Origin: Blastopirellula marina
Lineage (GTDB): Bacteria > Planctomycetota > Planctomycetia > Pirellulales > Thermoguttaceae
DNA length: 49,806 nucleotides
Reading direction: 5' to 3'
Assembly: GCA_020721965.1 (NCBI GenBank)
Contig: DYLS01000022.1
Span: 1 to 49,806, forward strand
The first letter of the stretch is position 1; each line of letters begins with the position of its first letter. The notes under the pieces were generated by a model. That model worked only from the letters and a program-made list of their open reading frames with translations. It made no database searches and had not been told where the DNA came from. A program made the translations under genes and the position numbers. Positions 18,718 through 25,593 of the stretch are shown here, one piece after another.

Positions 18718-20505
18718 ATGAGTGGCACTATCGCGGTTCGAGATGACGCGGAATCCTCGGCCAACGCAAACGGCGCGGAAGGTTGCCTTGCCGCGGCCGA
18801 TGGGCTTTACGGCTCGTCCTTTCGAGAAATCCTCGCTTTTTTCAGCAGTTTGCAAAGACAACTGACCCGCCCCGGGTTGGAATGGTTGTTCGTCTTCTTT
18901 GTCTTTTTCCTCCAAGGTGCCTGGCCCGTTCCTGATGTCAACGAACCGTACTACGTAGGCAAGGCCATTCACTTTTGGAACCCCAGCTTCGGACCGCGTG
19001 ACGATTTTTTCGCCAGTCGTGATGCACATTGGGTGTTTTATTTTACGGCGGGCTGGCTATCATTGTTCCTTCCACCAGCGGTCACGGCCTGGATCATACG
19101 CTTGGTAACCTGGACCGCTCTGACGGAGGGATGGCGTCGCTTGCATCGTGCTGTCGTGGGGACCGGGGGCCTTTGCACCATTTGGACGGCGACCATGTTC
19201 GTCGCAGCCAATGACCACTTTCATCTGGCGGGCGAATGGGTGATCGGTGGGGCTGAGGCCAAGGGCTTGGCCTACGCCGCGTTGTTCTTCGCGTTGGCGG
19301 CACTCGCCAGGGGAGATTATCCGAGGACTTGGCTTCTGCTTGGAATTGCAACGGCTTTCCACGTCTTGGTCGGCGGCTGGAGCATGATTGCCACGGGGTT
19401 TGTCTGGCTGCTTTCCGGGCAGGAGCGATTGCCCCTACGGAGGATGATCCCCTACATTTTCGCGGCGGTGGTGATTGCATTGCCCGGTCTCGTCCCCTCG
19501 CTGATGCTCACAGCCGGGGTCTCACCGCAAATCGAGGCTCAAGCCCATCGGATTTATGTCTTTCACCGTCTTTGCCATCACATGGTCGTCGGCTGCTTCG
19601 CCGCGTGGAATGTCGCCCGATTTGCCGCTTTGACCGCAGTATTCATCATTCTCTGCCGGCAGATTTCGTCCCACGCCCGTTGGCTAAGAGTTCGCAACTT
19701 CGTCCTCGGTGCCCTATTGCTAGCGTGCGTCGGCATTCTGCTAAGCATGACGGTTCAAATCTGGCCGGTGTTTGCCGCTTCCGTATTGCGATACTATTGG
19801 TTCCGATTGGCAGACGCGGCAGTACCGATGGGCACGGCCTTAGGCATGGCACTCCTCGTGCAATCCCCGCCGTCCTTTGGTTTGGAAAGGGGATTCGCGT
19901 GCCGCTACCTCCGTCGCGGCCTGCTGGGTGTGGGGATTCTGGGCGCCGCGGGGCATCTCATGGGTTATGCTCTAATCCGCGCTGTACCTGTCGTGCCACG
20001 CACGGAATGGGTCGCCGGTACGTGGCGAGCCTCTGTGGCCGATCCCTCGCTTCTGCGGAACTACTATGGTTGGAGACGCGTCTGTAAATGGATTGCAGAG
20101 AACACGCCCCCCGACGCCCGGTTTCTCACTCCGCGATGGAACGGCAGCTTCAAGTGGTACACCGGCCGCAGCGAGGTTGTGACCTGGAAAGAAATCCCTC
20201 AAGACGCAGAATCGATCGTGCAGTGGTGGCACCGCCTCCTGGACATTTACGTGGTGGATGACCCAATTCTCGGCAAACGCTGGATAGGAACTCTCGCCGA
20301 GCTGCGGGAAAAGCGGCTCTTGGAGCTGGCGGCAAAGTACAACGTCGATTACATTGTCACCACATGGTCGCCAACCCTGGATTTGGAGCTTGCCTTCGGG
20401 GAATGTGGCAACCCCTACCTGGTATATCGAGCCAGACGAGGGCAACCCCCGGAAGCATCCGCGCGGGGAGCCGTGCCCAGTGGAGCAGGGTTGTTCCAAC
20501 CCTGA
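18718..20505 (+). CDS. polytopic membrane protein, DUF6798-like
   Basis: This is a 595-residue integral membrane protein. ATG 18718 gives a soluble N-terminus of about 60 residues. An in-frame start at 18664 is possible but adds nothing protein-like. The segment with Asn-Glu-Pro-Tyr-Tyr-Val-Gly-Lys-Ala and Phe-Trp-Asn-Pro near residue 80, then His-Trp-Val-Phe-Tyr before a long helix, is the hallmark of the planctomycete DUF6798 family. Nine or so hydrophobic helices follow between residues 65 and 440. The C-terminal ~130 residues are extracytoplasmic-looking, with aromatic motifs (Trp-Asn-Gly-Ser-Phe-Lys-Trp-Tyr). The architecture resembles polyprenyl-linked glycosyltransferases of the GT-C type, but no metal-binding Asp pair is certain, so no reaction is claimed. 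Confidence 0.75.
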   Translation: MSGTIAVRDDAESSANANGAEGCLAAADGLYGSSFREILAFFSSLQRQLTRPGLEWLFVFFVFFLQGAWPVPDVNEPYYVGKAIHFWNPSFGPRDDFFASRDAHWVFYFTAGWLSLFLPPAVTAWIIRLVTWTALTEGWRRLHRAVVGTGGLCTIWTATMFVAANDHFHLAGEWVIGGAEAKGLAYAALFFALAALARGDYPRTWLLLGIATAFHVLVGGWSMIATGFVWLLSGQERLPLRRMIPYIFAAVVIALPGLVPSLMLTAGVSPQIEAQAHRIYVFHRLCHHMVVGCFAAWNVARFAALTAVFIILCRQISSHARWLRVRNFVLGALLLACVGILLSMTVQIWPVFAASVLRYYWFRLADAAVPMGTALGMALLVQSPPSFGLERGFACRYLRRGLLGVGILGAAGHLMGYALIRAVPVVPRTEWVAGTWRASVADPSLLRNYYGWRRVCKWIAENTPPDARFLTPRWNGSFKWYTGRSEVVTWKEIPQDAESIVQWWHRLLDIYVVDDPILGKRWIGTLAELREKRLLELAAKYNVDYIVTTWSPTLDLELAFGECGNPYLVYRARRGQPPEASARGAVPSGAGLFQP

Positions 20506-20540
20506 CGATCCCAATTGGGTGGGACAAAAGAAGTGGATCA

Positions 20541-20672
20541 GGAGTAACGCTAGCCTAATACAACAGCGCAGGACTGCCCGCTTGGCCCAACATCTTGTGG
20601 TGATGGAACCTATCGCCTCGCAAGATATGCTGGGCACATCATGCAATCAAGCGGACTTCGCGTTGTGGGACT
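20541..20672 (+). repeat. dispersed repeat family 1, copy A
   Basis: This is one of three related intergenic sequences. The most conserved block, at 20632-20656, reads GGCACATCATGCAATCA and continues with a GGACTT segment. A second block (20569-20610) aligns with the copies at 22808 and 24782, including CAGCRCAGG and CCAAC. It overlaps the region just upstream of the NUDIX gene, and an ATG inside the repeat (20641) is in frame with that gene. Confidence 0.65.
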
Positions 20673-20691
20673 CATTCACAGTCGTGTCGGA

Positions 20692-21375
20692 ATGGCAGAT
20701 CGATCATCTTCGTATCCGACGGAGGGCGGGGAGTTCCTCCGTTGGCTCCGCCTGCGGCTCAAACATCCACTTCCCGGTTTCAGCCCGGAAGGGCGGTTCA
20801 GCCCTCGTCCCGTAAAGGGGAGGAATTATGCCGAGCCGATCCCGAACGCCAAGCCTGCGGCCGTGTTGGTCTTGCTCCACCTCAAGAATGGAGCGTGGCA
20901 CCTTCCGTGTGTCGTGCGGCCGTGGACCATGCCGACGCATGCCGGTCAAGTGGGTTTGCCGGGGGGGACGATCCGCCCAAATGAACCATCACAAGTCGCC
21001 GCGCTTCGAGAGTATCAGGAGGAATTGGGGGCCGACCCCGCCGAAGTAGAGTTGTTAGGCTCACTGACCCCCATCTACGTACATTCAAGCGGATACTGCA
21101 TCCGTCCCTGGGTAGGGTTCACCTCGCACTCTCCGATTTTCAACATCAATACCCGCGAAGTCGCACGTTTGCTCGAAGTTCCCCTGGCGGACCTGCTGGA
21201 TTGCCGCAATTTCGGCCATCAGCAGCGATCCCATCTCGGAGAAATCTACGAGTCGCCTCATTTTCAAATCGCGGAACATCAAATCTGGGGCGCCACCTGC
21301 GTCATTCTGGGCGAACTGGTCCTATTGGTCGAGGAATACCAGGAGATGACGAATCAAGGCTTGGTGACGCATTGA
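20692..21375 (+). CDS. NUDIX hydrolase, CoA pyrophosphatase-like
   Basis: This is a 227-residue protein with a complete Nudix box: Gly-X5-Glu then X7 and Arg-Glu-Tyr-Gln-Glu-Glu-Leu-Gly, around residues 90-112. The upstream Leu-Pro-Gly-Gly motif and the Arg-Leu...Leu-Pro-Gly and Phe-Ser-Pro-Arg-Pro N-terminal segments place it in the NudL/CoAse group, which cleaves CoA and derivatives to 3',5'-ADP and phosphopantetheine. I prefer ATG 20692 because the longer frame from 20641 starts inside a dispersed repeat. Neither has a strong ribosome site. The glutamates of the box needed for Mg2+ binding are present. It is cytoplasmic with no operon partner. The stop codon lies in a short tandem repeat. 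Confidence 0.85.
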   Translation: MADRSSSYPTEGGEFLRWLRLRLKHPLPGFSPEGRFSPRPVKGRNYAEPIPNAKPAAVLVLLHLKNGAWHLPCVVRPWTMPTHAGQVGLPGGTIRPNEPSQVAALREYQEELGADPAEVELLGSLTPIYVHSSGYCIRPWVGFTSHSPIFNINTREVARLLEVPLADLLDCRNFGHQQRSHLGEIYESPHFQIAEHQIWGATCVILGELVLLVEEYQEMTNQGLVTH

Positions 21376-21440
21376 GCACGGTGACCAGTTGAGCACGGGG
21401 GGCCAGTGAACACTATGGAGCATTGAGCACGATGGCACAG
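21372..21440 (+). repeat. four imperfect 16-18 bp tandem repeats at the end of the NUDIX gene
   Basis: Units begin at 21372, 21389, 21407 and 21423 with TTGAGCACG or a close variant (third unit TGAACACTA). The first unit contains the TGA stop of the NUDIX gene. Confidence 0.6.
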
Positions 21441-21538
21441 TCAATCTTTCGCCAAAGCATATCCCCATCTCGGCCCTGGAGATCGGGAAAATAGCGAGGC
21501 TTCTTTGAAGCCGACTGTTACCGATCCGTTGGCGTTTA

Positions 21539-21703
21539 TTGGACTTTTACAAGCTGCTCGCTCGCCCTCTGAGTGAGGGCGGCGAATGCGGCGTTTGGGC
21601 AATCCAGACAAACAGCGAAAGCCGTTTCCATGCGAAACTGCCTTCTTTTTGCCGTCGCCCGAGGAGAGAGGGGCCATTGTGAACACAAGTTGCAATCGTC
21701 CAG
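21539..21703. repeat. ~165-bp MITE-like element, copy 1
   Basis: The ends are imperfect inverted repeats: TTGGACTTTTACAA at 21539-21552 and TTGCAATCGTCCAG at 21690-21703. Length and internal landmarks (CCTCTGAG, GCGTTTGGG, CAAACA-GCGA-AGC, CCTTC) match the element at 37978-38143 along the whole length, with many substitutions. No coding capacity is seen. This explains most of the gap between the NUDIX and lipoprotein genes. Confidence 0.7.
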
Positions 21704-21843
21704 TTGTCACCCCAAAGCGATGGCCCTCGCCGCGAGTCAACACTCCAGCGGATGGCTATCGCAACAGCACTTTGCAGACCACCAGCCGGTTTCGACACCT
21801 CGACCCTGGGCCGCCAAGAATCTTGCAGCGACAGCGGGTCGAG

Positions 21844-22614
21844 CTATTTCCGCATCGTCGGATCGGCCGGCGTGCGGTCGGGCAGTGCGGCAGAGGGTGT
21901 ATATTGAACGTCTTGGGAAGGCACCACATCCGCTCCGGCAGACTCCATCTCCCTCTGGGCTGGTAGTTGCCCCTCCGTTTCAGCACCCGAAGTAGCAGCC
22001 GTTTGCTGGGCAGATTGTCGGCGTTCCATCTCCTCGGCCAGCATCTCCACTTTCCGTAACGTTTCCTTCATGTTTTCAAAGTCGAGAAGCAGCGGTGGTT
22101 CACCAGGAAAGATCACGGCCGCCATCCCGGCGATACGCCAACCGCCTGGCTCCTTGCGGAGCATCCACATGATTTCGTCTGATCGGGGCTTGCCATCGGC
22201 CCCCAAGTCGGTCCAAGTGCTCATTATCCGCGCACCCTCGTCCCCCAGATAGTCCACCTTATCCGATACCGTGTACCGAGCGGTATCACTGCCCACGGGC
22301 GCGAATTGCCGGTTCAATTCTCCGGCCTGCTGCCGTGCCAATTCCGTAAACATGGCCACAACCTTCTCGTCGTCGCCCGTGCGGACGGCCTCCAAAAAGA
22401 CCTTCGCTGCCGAGACCGGGTCCTGCGTGCCATCGATGCCCCGGGCGCCAGCTTGGGTCGCGACGCCATCATCTTGCTTCGATGCCGCCTGCCGTTCCGT
22501 CCCACGATCCGCCGTTCCGGGGTCTTGCGATACCCCGCAACCTGACAATACCACCAGGCAAGCTGCCGTCAAAATGACACACCCCGTCTTAACCGCCGAT
22601 CTCCAGTTCTTCAT
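21844..22614 (-). CDS. lipoprotein of unknown function
   Basis: This is a 256-residue protein. I chose ATG 22614 because GGAGG lies five bases upstream. Two in-frame ATGs further upstream lack a site. A lipobox Leu-Ser-Gly-Cys ends at Cys26, so it is lipid-anchored. Residues 45-180 resemble small NTF2-like or DUF4878-type domains: an alpha helix with Ala-Ala-Lys-Val-Phe-Leu-Glu-Ala-Val, then strands containing Trp-Met-Leu-Arg-Lys-Glu and Gly-Gly-Trp-Arg-Ile. I cannot confirm the family. The C-terminus is Gln/Ala/Pro-rich and disordered. It is transcribed in the same direction as rsmH but 480 bases away with a repeat between. Confidence 0.65.
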   Translation of the reverse strand: MKNWRSAVKTGCVILTAACLVVLSGCGVSQDPGTADRGTERQAASKQDDGVATQAGARGIDGTQDPVSAAKVFLEAVRTGDDEKVVAMFTELARQQAGELNRQFAPVGSDTARYTVSDKVDYLGDEGARIMSTWTDLGADGKPRSDEIMWMLRKEPGGWRIAGMAAVIFPGEPPLLLDFENMKETLRKVEMLAEEMERRQSAQQTAATSGAETEGQLPAQREMESAGADVVPSQDVQYTPSAALPDRTPADPTMRK

Positions 22615-22696
22615 CAAATCCTCCATGACTCTCACGTCTTGCCGGAGCGGCTTTCGTGCGGCTTGAATTCGGCCTGCCGCTGCTCGTCGCCATTTC

Positions 22697-22935
22697 CTGA
22701 TACTAATACTAGCGCTACATTGCGGATTTGGCCCAACCTATTGTGCCCCAGACAAGGCTGTTGCCACTATATGCTGGGGTTTTTCTTGAAACTAGCGCTG
22801 CCGTACTAACAGCACAGGGTTATTTCTTCGGTTCAACACCTTTTGGTGATGGAACACATCCCGCCGCATCGTGTGCCCGGCACATCCGGCAATCAGGCGG
22901 ACATTTCACTACAGGACTAATCACTACAGGACTAA
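22697..22935 (+). repeat. dispersed repeat family 1, copy B with a partial extra copy and tandem end
   Basis: Block 22808-22905 aligns with copy A (20569) and the reverse complement of copy C (24675-24797), sharing ACAGCACAGGG, CAACACC, GGCACATC and GCAATCAGGCGGAC. Immediately upstream, 22697-22760 repeats parts of the same pattern (ACTAGCGCTA, GGCCCAAC). The right end is an exact 15-bp tandem duplication at 22906-22920 and 22921-22935 (TCACTACAGGACTAA). No gene is seen in 22615-23094. Confidence 0.6.
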
Positions 22936-23094
22936 AATTGCGGCATAACGACGTGCCCGACTGGGATTAGTGTTGCGATCTGTCTCCATTTCGTCAATAC
23001 GAACATCAACATCACAGAGGGGCCGGAAGCAATTTCGTCTCCCGGGAGGTCCCAGCGGGAGAGAATGGCACGGCTTACGAAGACAGCCTTCGCC

Positions 23095-23997
23095 TCAGGT
23101 CCGCATCGCCGCGCGGAGTTTGGCGCTGCGGCTCCGCGGATTCGAAGCGACCTCTTGTTCACTCGGCGTCACCGGTTTTTTCGTAAGGGGAGAGTAGCGA
23201 GGATCGGTGCGGAACGCCTCCTTGACGATCCGGTCCTCAAGGGAATGAAAACTGATTACCACAACTCGTCCGCCGGGACGCACGATTTCGGGGAAACGTT
23301 GCAAGCCAGATTGCAGGGCCGCCAGCTCATCGTTGACCGCGATGCGCAGGGCCTGAAATGTTCGCGTGGCCGAGTCGATGCCTTTGAAACGCGGTCGGGG
23401 GACCACTCGATGGATGATGCGCGCCAACTCCCGAGCACTTTTGATCTCTTGAAATCGACGCGATTCCACGATGGCGCGGGCAATACGCCGGGCAAAACGT
23501 TCTTCACCAAGCTCGTGAATCACATCTGCCAAGGCCCTCTCGTTCAGACGATTCACCAATCGCCACGCCGGTTCTCCCTCTTGCGGATTGAACCGCATGT
23601 CCAGGAGACCGTCCGAAAAGAAACTGAATCCACGACTGGAGTCCGATAGCTGATCGCTGGACATGCCAAGGTCCAATAGGATGCCATCCACGCACTCCCA
23701 GCCCAATTGGTCGAGAATCTCCGGCAAGTCCCGAAAATTGCCTTGTATCAAATGAACCGCAAAACTGGCGAAACGAAGTCTGGCCCGGGATATCGCGTCG
23801 GGGTCTCGATCCAAGGCCAGGATTTTTCCACCGGGCAACACCCGATGAAGAAGGGCATCGGCGTGCCCCCCCCCGCCCAATGTGCCATCCACGATGATCT
23901 GCCCCGGACGCGGCGACAGCCACGCCAGGACTTCCTGGAACATCACCGGGACGTGGCACGTGGCTTGCGGTTTCGGTGCGTGCAAGTCGTTTTCCAT
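23095..23997 (-). CDS. rsmH: 16S rRNA (cytosine(1402)-N4)-methyltransferase RsmH
   Basis: This is a 300-residue S-adenosylmethionine-dependent enzyme that methylates C1402 of 16S rRNA in the decoding centre (formerly MraW). It begins with the family's His-Val-Pro-Val-Met near residue 15. It carries motif I Asp-Gly-Thr-Leu-Gly-Gly-Gly-Gly-His (37-45), an acidic strand end Leu-Ala-Leu-Asp-Arg-Asp, the catalytic-region Leu-Leu-Asp-Leu-Gly-Met-Ser-Ser, and the C-terminal Ser-Phe-His-Ser-Leu-Glu-Asp-Arg. In most bacteria rsmH follows mraZ directly in the dcw cluster. Here mraZ is 817 bases upstream, with a promoter, structured RNA and terminator between, and no ftsL or penicillin-binding-protein gene follows. 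No clear ribosome site precedes ATG 23997. Confidence 0.95.
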   Translation of the reverse strand: MENDLHAPKPQATCHVPVMFQEVLAWLSPRPGQIIVDGTLGGGGHADALLHRVLPGGKILALDRDPDAISRARLRFASFAVHLIQGNFRDLPEILDQLGWECVDGILLDLGMSSDQLSDSSRGFSFFSDGLLDMRFNPQEGEPAWRLVNRLNERALADVIHELGEERFARRIARAIVESRRFQEIKSARELARIIHRVVPRPRFKGIDSATRTFQALRIAVNDELAALQSGLQRFPEIVRPGGRVVVISFHSLEDRIVKEAFRTDPRYSPLTKKPVTPSEQEVASNPRSRSAKLRAAMRT

Positions 23998-24111
23998 GAA
24001 AAGTTGGCGCGCATTGGGGCGCGGTCCATTTCACACGTGAGCTTCCCACAGGACCAGCACGTCGCATGCCGGAACGCAGCACATCGGCAACCGGACAACC
24101 GGCGGCCGTTC

Positions 24112-24163
24112 AAAAAAAAGACCCACCCTCGAACACATCCTGCTGTTCATGCGAGGGTGGGCC
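24112..24163 (-). terminator. strong intrinsic terminator between mraZ and rsmH
   Basis: On the - strand a 10-bp stem (arms at 24152-24161 and 24122-24131, CCCACCCTCG with CGAGGGTGGG) is followed by eight T residues (24112-24119). It ends 115 bases upstream of the rsmH start codon. It either ends an independent RNA or acts as an attenuator for rsmH. Confidence 0.85.
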
Positions 24164-24518
24164 TCTGAACCCCACGCTCCCATGCGTTCCTGGGGTTCAC
24201 GTGCCGCCCATGACCACTTCCCTGTGGTCGATTGGTGAGGATTGCACCGGTACGTGGCAACCGGCATGGAACGTCGATCGGTGGCCGCTTATCGACGTTC
24301 GCATCCACACACAAGGCGACATGCACGGACGGACGTCACATCGTATTCAATCACCGTCAGACCGCGGGGTCATCGCAGATTCGAAACCTGGGCTGGCCCG
24401 TCGTCACGAACCGGTCATACGGCCATAACCCGTACGGAAGCTCAGCCGTTGTCACGGCCGGTCCATTTACCATCTTTGCAACTTGCAATCGCACAGTCAA
24501 ACAGTTCCGCAAAGGGAG
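24112..24518 (-). ncRNA. candidate structured RNA of about 407 nt (independent ncRNA or rsmH leader)
   Basis: A promoter-like pair starts the segment and an intrinsic terminator ends it. Between them there is a chain of stem-loops visible by eye. Arms are 24454-24458/24445-24449, 24430-24436/24416-24422 (one G-U), 24291-24300/24269-24278 (10 bp), 24260-24264/24247-24251, 24224-24229/24212-24217, and 24192-24199/24166-24173 with an inner ACGC/GCGT pair. I checked for RNase P RNA, tmRNA, 6S, SRP RNA and T-box signatures and found none. The known mraW leader motif of Actinobacteria is a different context. Short frames inside have no ribosome sites. Confidence 0.5.
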
Positions 24519-24524
24519 ACAACA

Positions 24525-24553
24525 CTTATATGGCATATAGCTACCCCTAACAA
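24525..24553 (-). promoter_or_regulatory. sigma70-type promoter for the mraZ-rsmH intergenic RNA
   Basis: TTGTTA (24548-24553) and TATAAG (24525-24530) on the - strand are separated by 17 bases. The predicted start is near 24518. Confidence 0.55.
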
Positions 24554-24642
24554 TAGGTATCATTACCTACCCCGGCATGGAGTCCTCGATTCTTGCCAGT
24601 TCGCGGAAAAGCCTGTTCCAAGCAGCACCAATGCTTAGCCGC

Positions 24643-24797
24643 TCCGAAGCTCCTCAATACTTCCGAAGTTCCTCAATACTACAGCGCAAAGTCCACCTGA
24701 TTGCATGATGTGCCCCTCATACGTTGCGGGGCACTACGTCCAATCAGCACAGCGTGTTGGGGCACGCAAGCAGCCCTGTGCTAGAAAGTGCTGTAAA
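24643..24797 (-). repeat. dispersed repeat family 1, copy C (inverted) with tandem end
   Basis: The reverse complement of 24675-24797 aligns with copies A and B: GCACAGGGCTG, CCCCAACAC, then GGCACATCATGCAATCA and GGTGGACTT. As in copy B the end carries a tandem duplication, here 19 bp: 24643-24661 and 24662-24680 (TCCGAAGCTCCTCAATACT with one change). The element sits between the mraZ stop and the promoter of the structured RNA. Confidence 0.6.
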
Positions 24798-24814
24798 GTT
24801 AATGTGATATAACG

Positions 24815-25270
24815 TTAATCTGTGTGGCCTGACCGCAGTGCCAATTCAGCCACGCGCTCGTAGGCAGCCCGATTATCTTGCCAAAACTTCTCCCAACGTT
24901 GCTTACCCCAGATCTCGATGTGATCCATTGCGCCGACCACCATGGTTTCCGATTCGATTCCAGCTTCTTGCAAGAGCGATGCTGGTAACCGAATGCGGCC
25001 TTGGTGGTCAATTTCGCACTCCTCGCTTAGCGAGAAAAAAAGCCGCGTAAAAGTCCGCACTTCCGCCTGTGTTGGGGAAGCTAGCCTCACGCGGCCTGCA
25101 AAGCTCTGAAACTCCTGTTCGGTGTAAACTGCCAAGCATCCATCCAGCCCTAAGGTCACGAATACCTTGACCCCCGGTTGACAGCCCAGGGCCTCACGGT
25201 GCGGTTTAGGGAGAGCGAGCCGCGATTTGGAATCCAGAGATCGACAAAACCGGCCTGTCAGGACCGCCAT
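24815..25270 (-). CDS. mraZ: transcriptional regulator MraZ
   Basis: This is a 151-residue protein with two SpoVT/AbrB-like DNA-binding halves. Each has the Asp-X-Lys/Gln-X-Arg-Leu/Ile-X-Leu-Pro core (Asp-Ser-Lys-Ser-Arg-Leu-Ala-Leu-Pro near residue 13 and Asp-His-Gln-Gly-Arg-Ile-Arg-Leu-Pro near residue 88). MraZ forms ring-shaped oligomers that bind direct TGGGN repeats spaced by ten bases and usually regulates its own promoter and the division/cell-wall cluster. A matching operator lies directly upstream (25276-25300). The usual next gene, rsmH, is separated by 817 bases containing its own promoter, so mraZ may no longer control it through read-through. Confidence 0.95.
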   Translation of the reverse strand: MAVLTGRFCRSLDSKSRLALPKPHREALGCQPGVKVFVTLGLDGCLAVYTEQEFQSFAGRVRLASPTQAEVRTFTRLFFSLSEECEIDHQGRIRLPASLLQEAGIESETMVVGAMDHIEIWGKQRWEKFWQDNRAAYERVAELALRSGHTD

Positions 25271-25275
25271 AGCTC

Positions 25276-25300
25276 ACCCACTTTTCACCACAAATCCCCA
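25276..25300 (-). promoter_or_regulatory. MraZ operator: three TGGKN boxes with 10-bp period
   Basis: On the - strand TGGGG (25296-25300), TGGTG (25286-25290) and TGGGT (25276-25280) are each separated by five bases, the arrangement known for MraZ binding sites. The last box ends six bases before the mraZ ATG, so bound MraZ would cover the ribosome site and early transcribed region, which fits autorepression. Confidence 0.75.
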
Positions 25301-25310
25301 CCGGCATTTC

Positions 25311-25338
25311 AAGATATCCCCTTTCGACATTCCGTCAA
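25311..25338 (-). promoter_or_regulatory. sigma70-type promoter of mraZ
   Basis: TTGACG (25333-25338) and TATCTT (25311-25316) on the - strand are separated by 16 bases. The predicted start, near 25304, lies just upstream of the first MraZ box. The remaining 25339-25593 shows no other feature. Confidence 0.6.
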
Positions 25339-25593
25339 GACTGCATTTGCGTCTCGCGACACTTCCGGCCATAGTGCTACACGGAAGTAGCTCTTAGTAT
25401 TGAAGAACGGGAAATAAGGAAAACCTTAAGTGGGAAACTATTGCTCGCCTGGGGCAGCCGCAGCTGGATTTTAACGAACGCTCAGCAACGCTAAGCGGGG
25501 TAATACAGGAAGATTTCGGAGACTAGTACACAAGATGGGCAAAATTATCTCAATTTTTTAGCCAATCCCGGCCTTTGGGAGTCCCTGTAATCT

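Noticed and set aside
24112-24518. RNase P RNA, tmRNA, 6S RNA, SRP RNA or T-box as identity of the structured RNA
   Set aside because: The conserved GAGGAAAGTC block, tRNA-like ends and tag frame, GGAAGCA-type loop and T-box sequence were all looked for and not found; a TTTCGAAT stretch near 24385 does not form a T-arm.
24357-24563. Small open frame inside the structured RNA region (- strand)
   Set aside because: No ribosome site, start upstream of the predicted transcription start, no recognisable motif; stem-loops explain the sequence better.
20541-24797. CRISPR array from the repeated sequences
   Set aside because: Only three copies, kilobases apart, in both orientations, without regular spacers or cas genes.
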